Below are positions 22,126 to 29,393 of a stretch of 29,413 bases of DNA, piece by piece. Below the pieces are notes generated by a model. It was not told the origin of the DNA. It worked only from the letters and a program-made list of their open reading frames with translations, and made no database searches. The stretch comes from a virus, in the IMG/VR virus record IMGVR_UViG_3300032275_000014, positions 1 through 29,413 of that record. One strand, given 5' to 3'. Positions within the stretch are counted from its first letter, which is position 1, and every line of letters begins with the position of its first letter. Position numbers and translations under genes: made by a program.

Positions 22126-22661
22126 AAAAGGCATTTTTGGCAATTGACATATTGCTGATGTCAGCAATATCCGTATTTGCCGTCGATATTCCCAAAGATT
22201 GCCGTGTGGCAAATATTCCACCAGGATATTGCTGCTGGGCAAGCCTCGAAACTTTGGGCAAGGTCCACAAAATATCCAGCCTGGATGGTTTGCTGGAATC
22301 CAGGACCAAAGAAAACGATACGATTGTCGTTTATCCTGGTGGTTTGCATCATGTTGAGCCAAAAAATTATGGATACGACCATGCCATAAGTTCTAAACTC
22401 ACCGATCTCAAGGTGAAGTTTTGGATGAATTTCACTGGCAGTTTCGACCGATCTCTGTTAAAGTATGCTAACTCGCATGGATGCTTGGTGGGGTTGAAGG
22501 CAGGTGCCAGGGGCAAACTCGGCCACGGCATTGTCTTGACCCATTACGATGACAAGATTATTCGGTTCTATGACTCCAACCAGTCGAACGACACTTGGGA
22601 AGGATCGAGAGAGTGGTTCGATTTTTGGTGGAGTGGTATGACCGTAGTGGTTGAAAAATGA
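22122..22661 (+). CDS. Exported papain/C39-like cysteine peptidase
   Basis: 179 residues. Residues 1-20 (KKAFLAIDILLMSAISVFA) form a signal peptide. IPPGYCCWASLETLGKV (32-48) has the Cys-Trp-Ala of papain-fold enzymes with the candidate catalytic C37 or C38; GHGIVLTHYDD (134-144) supplies H135, and IIRFYDSNQSND (146-157) the D/N third residue, as in C39-type and related bacterial peptidases. It could act in the periplasm or outside the cell on a host protein, peptidoglycan peptide or phage component. It is coupled to the membrane gene upstream and to the next gene (ATGA at both ends). Confidence 0.72.
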   Translation: MKKAFLAIDILLMSAISVFAVDIPKDCRVANIPPGYCCWASLETLGKVHKISSLDGLLESRTKENDTIVVYPGGLHHVEPKNYGYDHAISSKLTDLKVKFWMNFTGSFDRSLLKYANSHGCLVGLKAGARGKLGHGIVLTHYDDKIIRFYDSNQSNDTWEGSREWFDFWWSGMTVVVEK

Positions 22662-23050
22662 AGTTTCACACAAAAAAGACTGCCTATTTTGAGGCTCGTA
22701 TATACATTGGCTCTCGTGTCAAGTATGACGGGCCTCAATTTTCGTTTTCCGAGCTTAGAGAAGCCATTGGATATTTCCAAACAAACAACGGGATTGAATC
22801 CAATCCAGTTCGCATAACTCCAACTACGTTTGTTTGGGAGAAGTACGAAGAAGAAGGATGGGAGATCGCAGTGATTGACTATCCACGAGTAAGCAAGCCT
22901 CATGAAGTTTTGCGAAAATTCGCATACAACTTGGCGGTGCATTTGCTCGAACGGTTCGAGCAGAACCGAATGTCTATTGTTTTTCCTGATGAAATAGTTA
23001 TGCTGGAGGCCGATGACGCAGAAGAAAACAAATACAAAAGCAACGAGTAA
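22658..23050 (+). CDS. Unknown protein between peptidase and helicase
   Basis: 130 residues, starting in an ATGA overlap with the peptidase stop. No signal peptide or motif. Beta-rich N-terminal half (TAYFEARIYIGSRVKYDG, FSELREAIGYFQTNNG, NPVRITPTTFVWEKY), then a helix (HEVLRKFAYNLAVHLLERFE) and an acidic lysine-rich end. Family unknown; cytoplasmic by sequence. Confidence 0.65.
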   Translation: MKFHTKKTAYFEARIYIGSRVKYDGPQFSFSELREAIGYFQTNNGIESNPVRITPTTFVWEKYEEEGWEIAVIDYPRVSKPHEVLRKFAYNLAVHLLERFEQNRMSIVFPDEIVMLEADDAEENKYKSNE

Positions 23051-23066
23051 ACGTAAGGAGAAAAAG

Positions 23067-25112
23067 GTGCCGCCAGTAATCAAAGCTGAGGATCAGCCGG
23101 TCATTGTAGCTACTGCTGATTATCCCTACGCCAAATGGAAATTCGAGAAATTCAATCCGGTGCAAAGCCGGATCATGGATTTTTATGACAAGGATGTGAA
23201 TGGTCTGATTGCCGCTATGACATCAGCAGGCAAGACCGTCGTTGCTGAAATGTTTCTTGCGCAAGAGATTCGCAAACGTGGCGGCAAAGGCATGTTCCTT
23301 GCCCCGTTGCGTGCATTGGCCCGTGAAAAGATTACTGATTGGAAAGATGAAAAATATCACTTTGCCGATCAGAAGATTTCCATCTGCACTGGCGACTATA
23401 GATTGACCAAAGAGCGATCCAAAGAGTTGAATGATGCCAATCTCATCATTATGACTTCGGAAATGCTCAATCACCGTAGTCGCAATCACAAAGCAGAACA
23501 AAACAACTGGTTACTTGATGTTGGCACGTTGATTATTGATGAAAGTCACTTGCTGACTGTTGCTGGTCGTGGCGACCATTTGGAAGTCGGTTTGATGAAG
23601 TTCACCGAGATCAATCCCAAGGCTCGTCTTGTATTGCTTTCGGCGACGATGCCAAACGTCGAAGAGATTGCAGACTGGATCAGTTATTCTTTGACCAAGC
23701 GTGAAACCTTCATGCTCAGGTCCAAGTACCGTCCAGTTCCGCTCACGGTTCACTATGAGTCGTACTACGACACTGGCAAATACGATCAAGTTGAAGAAGA
23801 GAAAGTCAATAAGGCACTCGAAATTATTGAGTGGTATCCTGACGACAAATTCCTGGTCTTTGCTCATACAAAGCGCACGGGCGAATTGATGAAGCAAAGC
23901 CTGCGATCTATTGGCGTAGAAGCACAGTTCCACAACGCTGACTTGCAGGCCGACGAGCGAGCCAAAGTGGAAGACCGATTCCGCAACGATCCTAAGCTGC
24001 GTGTCATTGTTGCCACGTCCACTTTGGCATGGGGGTTAAATCTTCCTGCTCGACGTGTTATTATTCTTGGCGTCAATCGTGGCATTAGTGAAGTGGAGTC
24101 ATACGATATTCTTCAGATGATTGGCCGATCTGGTCGCCTGGGCATTGACCCGATGGGCGATGCTTATATTCTCGTGCCAGAAAGCGAAGAGGCAAAATAT
24201 CGTCAAAAATTCAGCAAGCCAAATCGCATTGAGTCGCAGCTTTTAGAGAAAGTGGGCGACAAATACAAGGTGCTGGCCTTCCACCTTGTCAGTGAAATTC
24301 ACCACGGCACAGTCTCTACCACAGACGACGTTCATGCTTGGTATAAGCGGTCGTTGGCATATTTCCAAAACAAGTCTCTGGATGAGACGGTTGTAGATCA
24401 GACTTTGAATTTGCTGAAGAAATGTAGTGCCGTGTGGGAAGAAAAAGGCGAAGAAGACGGAGAAGACAAGTGGACGTGCCGACCCATTGGTAAAGTCTCC
24501 AGCATGTTTTACTTCAGTCCGTTTGATGTTTCGGACTTGTACTTTAACTTCAAGAATCTCTTCGAGGACAAAAAAGAAGACAACGATTATTTCATCGCTA
24601 CTGCCTTGGGCAATATTGATGGACAAAGGATGAATATCGTGTCTCGCATCGAGAAAGAAGAGATGAGTATGTTCGCTACGAAGGTGCGAGCATTGATGCC
24701 AGGGAAGTTCTTCAACGATGCTTCTTTGAAAGCGAGCTTCTGTTACTTCAATCTGTTGAATGGAGTCAACGCTCAAGCCTGTGCTGCAACACAGAGGAAC
24801 CTTCAGTTCGATTTTAATCGACTGTCTCAAGTGCTTCAAGCTCTTGATTCGTTTGGCGGCAATTGGCAACGTGATGGCTTCTTCAAGATGCTAGAAGGCC
24901 GTATCGTCAATGGTGTGCCAGGGCATTTAGTTGATTTGTGTCGGTTGGCAAATATTGGAAAAACACGGGCTACAAAACTTTACAATGCAGGCTACAAGAC
25001 CGTTGAATCTATTGCTGATATGGACTTCAATAAATTCAAAGAGATTGTCAACATGAAAGCTGATGCAGCCAAAGAGATTATGGACTCTGCCAAGAAGTTC
25101 GCTCTGCTTTAA
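23067..25112 (+). CDS. Superfamily 2 helicase, Hel308/Ski2-like
   Basis: 681 residues from GTG 23067, with AAGGAG exactly 6 nt upstream; ATG 23013 would add 18 lysine-rich residues and overlap the previous gene by 38 bp. Numbered from ATG 23013: Q-motif FNPVQ (47-51), motif I AAMTSAGKT (67-75), Ia APLRALAREK (97-106), motif II DESH (176-179), III SATMP (210-214), then FLVFAHTKRTGE, IVATSTLAWGLNLPARRVI (V) and QMIGRSGRLG (VI). A winged-helix part follows and the end carries a helix-hairpin-helix (ANIGKTRATKLYNAGYKTVE), as in Hel308/Ski2 enzymes. It should unwind or translocate on DNA or RNA by ATP hydrolysis. The 4-bp stop overlap with the convergent gene (TTAA) shows how tight the genome is. 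Confidence 0.9.
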   Translation: MPPVIKAEDQPVIVATADYPYAKWKFEKFNPVQSRIMDFYDKDVNGLIAAMTSAGKTVVAEMFLAQEIRKRGGKGMFLAPLRALAREKITDWKDEKYHFADQKISICTGDYRLTKERSKELNDANLIIMTSEMLNHRSRNHKAEQNNWLLDVGTLIIDESHLLTVAGRGDHLEVGLMKFTEINPKARLVLLSATMPNVEEIADWISYSLTKRETFMLRSKYRPVPLTVHYESYYDTGKYDQVEEEKVNKALEIIEWYPDDKFLVFAHTKRTGELMKQSLRSIGVEAQFHNADLQADERAKVEDRFRNDPKLRVIVATSTLAWGLNLPARRVIILGVNRGISEVESYDILQMIGRSGRLGIDPMGDAYILVPESEEAKYRQKFSKPNRIESQLLEKVGDKYKVLAFHLVSEIHHGTVSTTDDVHAWYKRSLAYFQNKSLDETVVDQTLNLLKKCSAVWEEKGEEDGEDKWTCRPIGKVSSMFYFSPFDVSDLYFNFKNLFEDKKEDNDYFIATALGNIDGQRMNIVSRIEKEEMSMFATKVRALMPGKFFNDASLKASFCYFNLLNGVNAQACAATQRNLQFDFNRLSQVLQALDSFGGNWQRDGFFKMLEGRIVNGVPGHLVDLCRLANIGKTRATKLYNAGYKTVESIADMDFNKFKEIVNMKADAAKEIMDSAKKFALL

Positions 25113-25801
25113 CGGCGAGCTTTGGCAATTCTCTGCAAGAGCTTTTGCTTGCTGAGGTAGGTTTTCTGGCTCCCTGTTATCACTGATCGTTGCTTGAATG
25201 CAGCGAACGAAGTTGATCCACTGCACGCTCCTAACAGGGAGCCAGTGCTGCTTACTAAGCAGCACGAGCAGCACATCACCGATGGCGGCGTGATTGATAC
25301 GCCGACTCCTCCACAGTCTGCGACTGATACGCTAGTTCCTCCACCATTGATGGAGCAACTAAAACTTCCGCTACAGGCGCTTCCACATCCAGATAGCGAT
25401 ACCGTTCCTGCCCCAATTGCAGTAAACGAAAATCCCGATCCATAAAGGCAGCAGCCTGATGTGGACAACGTGATCGTTATTGTGGTGCATGGTATAGAAC
25501 AGGAGGCCATGTCCATCACTGGTGTATCTTGTGCGAACACATATCCGTCCTCGGTGGTGCCACCATTGAACATATATGCCGGATATTCAAAGTCAGGAAA
25601 TTCTACATCTAAGCTAGGCGCACGAAACGCTGGTGGAGTAACTATAGGCGTGCAATCGCACCCAGCCGGATATGAACTTGAGCTTGTTCCGCACAAATAC
25701 ACATACGTCCAGCTTGTATAACACGGACACGGCGGGCAGCACTTGCAGTTGCAACCGCAGTAGCTTCCGGTTCCCAGGCAATATGGAGGATTACATGCCA
25801 T
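25109..25801 (-). CDS. Cysteine-rich, glycine/serine-rich protein
   Basis: 230 residues with 25 cysteines. The first 30 residues alternate Cys with Pro/Gly/Tyr (YCGCNCKCCPPCPCYTSW). A proline-rich middle (TPPAFRAPSLDVEFPDFEYP) leads to a beta-rich, Gly/Ser/Thr/Cys region (TTITITLSTSGCC, GTVSLSGCGSACSGSFSCS) and a basic tail (SKQKLLQRIAKARR). No signal peptide or family is recognised. Composition suggests a disulfide- or metal-stabilised structural protein, perhaps on the virion surface. Its ATG follows directly on the stop of the zinc-type gene upstream. Confidence 0.72.
   Translation of the reverse strand: MACNPPYCLGTGSYCGCNCKCCPPCPCYTSWTYVYLCGTSSSSYPAGCDCTPIVTPPAFRAPSLDVEFPDFEYPAYMFNGGTTEDGYVFAQDTPVMDMASCSIPCTTITITLSTSGCCLYGSGFSFTAIGAGTVSLSGCGSACSGSFSCSINGGGTSVSVADCGGVGVSITPPSVMCCSCCLVSSTGSLLGACSGSTSFAAFKQRSVITGSQKTYLSKQKLLQRIAKARR
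25166..25245. repeat. 14-bp inverted repeat inside the cysteine-rich gene
   Basis: CTGGCTCCCTGTTA (25166-25179) and its exact reverse complement (25232-25245), 52 bp apart, both within the 3' part of the gene. It may be a hairpin or a chance result of biased composition. Confidence 0.55.
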
Positions 25802-26065
25802 TTAGTCTTTACCAAAAAATCCCGTAGGATATTCCATTTTTACTGTTCCGTTGCCTTTTGTTGGTTTGCCGTCGTCATCCTCTACCCACCAACGCACTTG
25901 CTCGACAGGTACGTTGAGTTCGTCCATGTGACATTTATCTTTTGGTAATACCGGCATGTGATATTCTGTGCCTTCTATGAGTACCGCCACTTTGCATTCG
26001 CCTTTTTGGTGATTGTATAGCATACAATTTCCACATATCGGTTCGACATTCTTTTTCTTTGCCAT
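25802..26065 (-). CDS. Small cysteine-containing protein, probable zinc binder
   Basis: 87 residues from ATG 26065, with GAGGA upstream. ICGNCMLYNHQKGECKV holds C-x2-C and a third cysteine 10 residues on, and KDKCHMDEL adds another Cys-His, so a small metal-binding fold is likely. The C-terminal half (RWWVEDDDGKPTKGNGTVKM) is polar. No family is recognised. It heads a two-gene unit with the cysteine-rich protein and diverges from the kinase gene. Confidence 0.68.
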   Translation of the reverse strand: MAKKKNVEPICGNCMLYNHQKGECKVAVLIEGTEYHMPVLPKDKCHMDELNVPVEQVRWWVEDDDGKPTKGNGTVKMEYPTGFFGKD

Positions 26066-26147
26066 TTCATATTCCTCAATGACCAGCCTTCAGATATAAT
26101 ACAGCTTCCCTTATTACAGTAACATCCACTCTAAATGGAGGCTGACT
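26066..26147. promoter_or_regulatory. Divergent control region with a central TATAAT
   Basis: TATAAT at 26095-26100 (plus) lies 47 bp before ATG 26148, whose ribosome site is GGAGG; on the minus strand TATTAT (26101-26096) lies 30 bp before ATG 26065. Neither has a good -35. The shared box could serve both directions. Confidence 0.4.
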
Positions 26148-26837
26148 ATGCAGGTATTAGGCGTGGCTGCTCAACTTGCCAATGGCAAAGACGTACTCTG
26201 TGACTACTTGGTGAAAGTTATCAATAGATCATATGCTGAGAACGATCCTAATCGGTGGCATCGCAGTGCATTTGCCAATGCTGTTAAGGATGTCTTTGAA
26301 AGCAGCTTCGGCGTTGACCGGGATTTCACTGAAACATGGAAGAGAAATCCTGAAGCTCCTCCAAACATGCTACAAAGTGTGCGAAAAAGTCTTCAATTTA
26401 TTGGAGATGGATTCCGCAAAATCAAGGACGGCATCTGGATTGAAATCGCCCTAAGAGACGAGAGTAAGAAGCTGGTCATTTCTGACAGCCGTTACATTAA
26501 CGAGGCTAAGGCAGTAAAAGCCAAAGATGGCATTATGGTCGTCTTGTATCGTCCTGGTTTTTTGAATGACGATCCCAATCCTTCCGAGGCACAGATTAGA
26601 CCCATTGTTGAGTTTTGTGTGAACCATCTGGAAGAAGGGCCAATTCCAGCCTACGAAACTTTAGTGCTTGCTTTTGGCGAAAAGGCAGTTCCCGAAGGAA
26701 TGAAGCACTACGATTACTATCTTATCAATGACGGTACTTTGGAAGATTTGTATTCCAAAGTGGACCGACTTCTGGTTCCGATCATTGAGAGAAAATATGA
26801 ACAGACTAACCAAGCCGGGCGACCGGGTGCATGTTGA
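26148..26837 (+). CDS. Deoxynucleoside monophosphate kinase (T4 gp1-like)
   Basis: 229 residues from ATG 26148 (GGAGG 7 nt upstream). The N-terminal VLGVAAQLANGKDVLCDYL is a P-loop with GKD at 13-15. Also seen: SLQFIGDGFRKIKDGIWIEI (a lid/substrate segment), KLVISDSRYINEAKAV and, at the C-terminal end, YDYYLINDGTLEDLYSKVD, a segment typical of dNMP kinases. It would phosphorylate dNMPs for phage DNA synthesis. The downstream cupin gene begins inside its last 41 bp. Thus the call rests on the P-loop, the SDxRxxNE stretch and the end motif; the exact nucleotide preference is not predictable. Confidence 0.78.
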   Translation: MQVLGVAAQLANGKDVLCDYLVKVINRSYAENDPNRWHRSAFANAVKDVFESSFGVDRDFTETWKRNPEAPPNMLQSVRKSLQFIGDGFRKIKDGIWIEIALRDESKKLVISDSRYINEAKAVKAKDGIMVVLYRPGFLNDDPNPSEAQIRPIVEFCVNHLEEGPIPAYETLVLAFGEKAVPEGMKHYDYYLINDGTLEDLYSKVDRLLVPIIERKYEQTNQAGRPGAC

Positions 26838-27165
26838 AAAAAACTGGGGCTTTGAGGACTGGATTTACAACGGTCCCGATTATTGTGGAAAGCTCTTGTC
26901 TTTTTATTGTGACAAGAAATGTTCGTTCCACTATCACGCAATAAAAGATGAAGTTCTTTTTTTGCATAGCGGTAAGATCATTATGAAATATGGCGATCAT
27001 GATGACTTAGATGCTGCCACAGAGCTAGTTATGGAGCCTGGAATGGCGTTCCATGTTACTCCTGGTCTTCGTCATCAGATGATTGCTGTAGAGGATTCTC
27101 TGATTTATGAGTTCTCGACGCATCATGAGGATTCTGACTCATATCGGGTGGTTGTCGGCGACTAA
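26797..27165 (+). CDS. Cupin, phosphomannose-isomerase-like
   Basis: 122 residues from ATG 26797 (GAGAG upstream). HVEKNWGFEDWIYNGPDYCG (12-31) and KCSFHYHAIKDEVLFLHSGK (41-60) with metal ligands H45 and H47, then EPGMAFHVTPGLRHQMIAVE (80-99) with H93, match the one-domain cupins related to type II mannose-6-phosphate isomerase and sugar-nucleotide enzymes. It may supply or bind a sugar for the glycan genes; binding without catalysis is also possible. The 41-bp overlap with the kinase gene is longer than the usual 1-11 bp here. Confidence 0.75.
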   Translation: MNRLTKPGDRVHVEKNWGFEDWIYNGPDYCGKLLSFYCDKKCSFHYHAIKDEVLFLHSGKIIMKYGDHDDLDAATELVMEPGMAFHVTPGLRHQMIAVEDSLIYEFSTHHEDSDSYRVVVGD

Positions 27166-27451
27166 CCGTAAACGTGCCTATAGGCCGGATTCGGTCGAAA
27201 TCCTGCATAGTTTCCCAACCAGTATATCCCCAGGCAATGACGCCAAGTTTTGGGTGTTGCCCTCGAAGCCATCTTCTGCCTCGCTCGAAACATCCTGACT
27301 TGTGCAATATTAGTTCGTCAAGAACTTCTATTCGTTCAAGGGCTTTTGGTTTTGGTTCTTTATTTTCTGTTTCAGTTTGCCCATACCCACTTCTGTTAAC
27401 ACCATAAACGTGTATCCCCTCGACTGGCAGTGTTGGTTGCAAGATGTCCAT
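27056..27451 (-). CDS. Doubtful overlapping gene
   Basis: This frame is the only one open across the otherwise empty 27166-27327. It contains ERGRRWLRGQHPKLGVIAWG and WETMQDFDRIRPIGTFTVSR, which look protein-like. Against it: starting at ATG 27451 it overlaps the nuclease gene by 124 bp and the cupin gene (other strand) by 110 bp, and no ribosome site supports any start. It could be a short real gene with an unusual start, the 3' tail of a frameshifted nuclease, or chance. Confidence 0.3.
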   Translation of the reverse strand: MDILQPTLPVEGIHVYGVNRSGYGQTETENKEPKPKALERIEVLDELILHKSGCFERGRRWLRGQHPKLGVIAWGYTGWETMQDFDRIRPIGTFTVSRRQPPDMSQNPHDASRTHKSENPLQQSSDDEDQE

Positions 27452-28017
27452 TTTGCAGTATTCCTCGGCAAATGAGTTTGATTTGCGGGCTTGATTTCCC
27501 ATATTTCGATATGTCCATCATCGAAGAGAATACTCAAGTCTGGGTTGTAATCATGAACTTCACCTTCAAAGGTGTATTGAACCTTGAATGGTTCTACGTC
27601 GTATGAAATTACTTCAGGCATAGCTTCGAGGTATTCGTACACATCGCATTCCATGCCGCTGCGATAGTGCATCTCTTTTCCACCATTCTTTGTAGATACC
27701 AGATAGCCCTCTCTGAACTTTGGCTTTCTTTGCTTTAGTTTGCCATCTTTTTTGTTGCTTTGATCCTTCCAGATCATGGCCTTCATTTGGCCAACTTTAG
27801 GTATCTGGGTTTCGGATGGGTGCTTTGCCTTAAAGTGCATCCTCAAGTCACGCACTGGCGCACCGCAACGACCAAGCGGACAGATTACAAATTCACGGCC
27901 TTCTTCGTGCGACTCTATGATGTGCGTCTTGTATTCTTCAAAGTCGGTGTAGCCCTTGCCGCACACGAAGCATTGAAACTTTCTTATGTGGTTATCTTTT
28001 GGAAATGGCAGGGGCAT
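27328..28017 (-). CDS. PD-(D/E)xK nuclease with two N-terminal C2H2 zinc fingers
   Basis: 229 residues. FQCFVCGKGYTDFEEYKTHI has C16, C19, H32 and H37 in the classic C-x2-C-x12-H-x4-H spacing; a second finger follows (C46, C51, H61, H66). After a basic linker, YRSGMECDVYEYLEAMPEV (E123), VHDYNPDLSILF (D160) and HIEIWEIKPANQ (E174-I-K176) form a PD-(D/E)xK active site as in TnsA-like and phage head-completion nucleases. It should cut DNA with sequence or structure specificity set by the fingers. The start ATG 28017 lies inside the end of the upstream gene (26-bp overlap) with only a poor ribosome site, so translation may be coupled. Confidence 0.75.
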   Translation of the reverse strand: MPLPFPKDNHIRKFQCFVCGKGYTDFEEYKTHIIESHEEGREFVICPLGRCGAPVRDLRMHFKAKHPSETQIPKVGQMKAMIWKDQSNKKDGKLKQRKPKFREGYLVSTKNGGKEMHYRSGMECDVYEYLEAMPEVISYDVEPFKVQYTFEGEVHDYNPDLSILFDDGHIEIWEIKPANQTHLPRNTAKWTSCNQHCQSRGYTFMVLTEVGMGKLKQKIKNQNQKPLNE

Positions 28018-28450
28018 CTTTTTCCTTTTTCTTCGGCTTCTTGGGCTTATGGTGAATAATCATGTTCACCACATCGTCTCGGTCGCACACATGGATATTG
28101 GGAATATCCTCATTGCCGAACATATTCTCAACTGAGTCTTCAGGCGAGCCGAACATAGATTTGAATAAGTTGATGCCAATAAACTTGGCTTCATCCCGGA
28201 ATCCAGGTATCATTGGATCATCGTCTTCCGGTTTATCGTTTTTGAGCTTGGCAAAAACCAAGCGACTTTCTTCTGGTGCGCCGAATAAATCGTCGCCTTT
28301 TTTGAAGAATAGAATCATTCCGTGGCGATCCATCAGGTCATGGATGGATTTTTCTTGTTCCTCCAACACGCAGTGTCGGTCCCATTTATCCATAAGTTCC
28401 CGGAATTGTGAGAAAGCCGGTGATGGAGTGTTGAAATAGTTGTTGCTCAT
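27992..28450 (-). CDS. Unknown protein upstream of the nuclease
   Basis: 152 residues from ATG 28450, with GGGGGA upstream. Charged, mostly helical N-terminal half (FSQFRELMDKWDRHCVLEEQ), a middle with LFGAPEESRLVFAKLKND and ENMFGNEDIPNIHV, and a strongly basic end (HHKPKKPKKKEKDAPAISKR) that would suit nucleic-acid binding. No family is recognised. Overlap with the nuclease gene suggests a joint function. It diverges from the gene at 28479 with a 28-bp gap that holds both ribosome sites. Confidence 0.65.
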   Translation of the reverse strand: MSNNYFNTPSPAFSQFRELMDKWDRHCVLEEQEKSIHDLMDRHGMILFFKKGDDLFGAPEESRLVFAKLKNDKPEDDDPMIPGFRDEAKFIGINLFKSMFGSPEDSVENMFGNEDIPNIHVCDRDDVVNMIIHHKPKKPKKKEKDAPAISKR

Positions 28451-28478
28451 TTAGTTCCCCCAGGTGATATATACGATC

Positions 28479-29003
28479 ATGACACGCACTTTGCACGGCT
28501 TCCGAAAGTTTGTATTTGAAGACATGGACCCAACTCCAGATAAGTCTCGCAGCATCGCTATGGGCGCAGGAGACGAAGATAAGGGGACCGAAGATTATTT
28601 TGGTGCATTGGGTGACGAACAGGGGATTGAATGGAAGGATTTGGCGACGATATTCGAGGACGAACCGTGGGTTTCGTCGCACTTTGGCTTGGGAACTCCC
28701 AATAAAGAAGTCCTATACAAGTTATCGGCGTGGGAAATCGTCAAAGGTTCGCTTACACCCAGCGGTGCGGATATACGGTTGAAGCCTCAAAAGGGAAATC
28801 GTATTTATCTGCAAGGGCATAAGTTGAATAAATCTAAATATCAAGACACCAACCGTTACTATCTTGGTCGCCAAGAACTCATAAAGTTTTTGACAACAGG
28901 TTGGTTCGACGCCGCTCAACGTGGCGGTGGAATGCCAGGAGCCGACCCAATGGGCGGCATGGGTGGAGGAATGCCAGGAGCAGCCCCAGCCCCACCAATG
29001 TAA
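28479..29003 (+). CDS. Unknown protein with Gly/Met/Pro-rich tail
   Basis: 174 residues from ATG 28479; AGGTGAT is upstream and an in-frame GTG at 28464 is less likely. The N-terminal part (TLHGFRKFVFEDMDPTPDKS) starts like many small T4-type phage proteins, the middle is acidic and aromatic (GIEWKDLATIFEDEPWVSSH) and includes GNRIYLQGHKLNKSKYQDTN. The last 27 residues are low complexity (RGGGMPGADPMGGMGGG, then PGAAPAPPM), a flexible tail. No family is recognised; a structural role is possible. Confidence 0.65.
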   Translation: MTRTLHGFRKFVFEDMDPTPDKSRSIAMGAGDEDKGTEDYFGALGDEQGIEWKDLATIFEDEPWVSSHFGLGTPNKEVLYKLSAWEIVKGSLTPSGADIRLKPQKGNRIYLQGHKLNKSKYQDTNRYYLGRQELIKFLTTGWFDAAQRGGGMPGADPMGGMGGGMPGAAPAPPM

Positions 29004-29012
29004 AGGAGACTT

Positions 29013-29195
29013 ATGAAGTTCAGAGAATGGTTACAACTACAAGAGGTCGGAACTGGCACCAATGCTGTCGCCGTATTTTCCCGTCCCGCAATCGGCATGG
29101 TTCAGAGAGAGCCTGTCGATATGATTGGCTTCCGTGACGAAGACAAGAAGAAACACAAGAAGCATAAGAAACATGACGATCTTGACCACAAATAG
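29013..29195 (+). CDS. Small basic protein, possibly structural
   Basis: 60 residues from ATG 29013, preceded by AAAGGAG. It begins KFREWLQLQEVGTGTNAVAV, like the F-x-E/W-L leaders of small T4-type head and neck proteins, and ends in a lysine/histidine-rich run (KKKHKKHKKHDDLDHK), which suggests binding to nucleic acid or metal. Function not known. Confidence 0.62.
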   Translation: MKFREWLQLQEVGTGTNAVAVFSRPAIGMVQREPVDMIGFRDEDKKKHKKHKKHDDLDHK

Positions 29196-29393
29196 TGGTT
29201 CGGGTATGATGCTGTCTCGATTCGATAATATGCAGAGCAGAAATCGGCGGTTCAGTTATCTAACTTGGTGACACACCACCAGCGGCCCCTGGAACGCCGA
29301 ATGAAGTCTACACAGTAAGTCGATGGCTTCGAGGAGATTACCAGAAAAACACTTACAGCCTCCTACGGGGGCTGTTTTCATTGGGAGATGGAT
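29196..29393 (+). other. Spacer with a 21-codon open frame and a terminator
   Basis: No tRNA cloverleaf or normal gene is seen. An ATG at 29206 opens a 21-codon frame ending at TGA 29269-29271 (starts MMLSRFDNMQSRNRRF) without a good ribosome site. The rest of the spacer is empty up to the hairpin at 29355-29375. Confidence 0.3.
29355..29378 (+). terminator. Probable intrinsic terminator
   Basis: ACAGCCTC, loop CTACG, GGGGCTGT: an 8-bp stem with one G-U pair, ending in TTTT. It lies just before the next gene start. Confidence 0.7.

Noticed and set aside
25194-25445. An 83-codon plus-strand frame opposite the cysteine-rich gene.
   Set aside because: It lacks a ribosome site and its Pro/Thr-rich composition is explained by the Gly/Ser/Cys codons on the other strand.
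29196-29393. A tRNA gene in the spacer near the right end (TTCG- and CCA-like stretches).
   Set aside because: No acceptor stem, D-arm and anticodon arm can be paired in a consistent cloverleaf.
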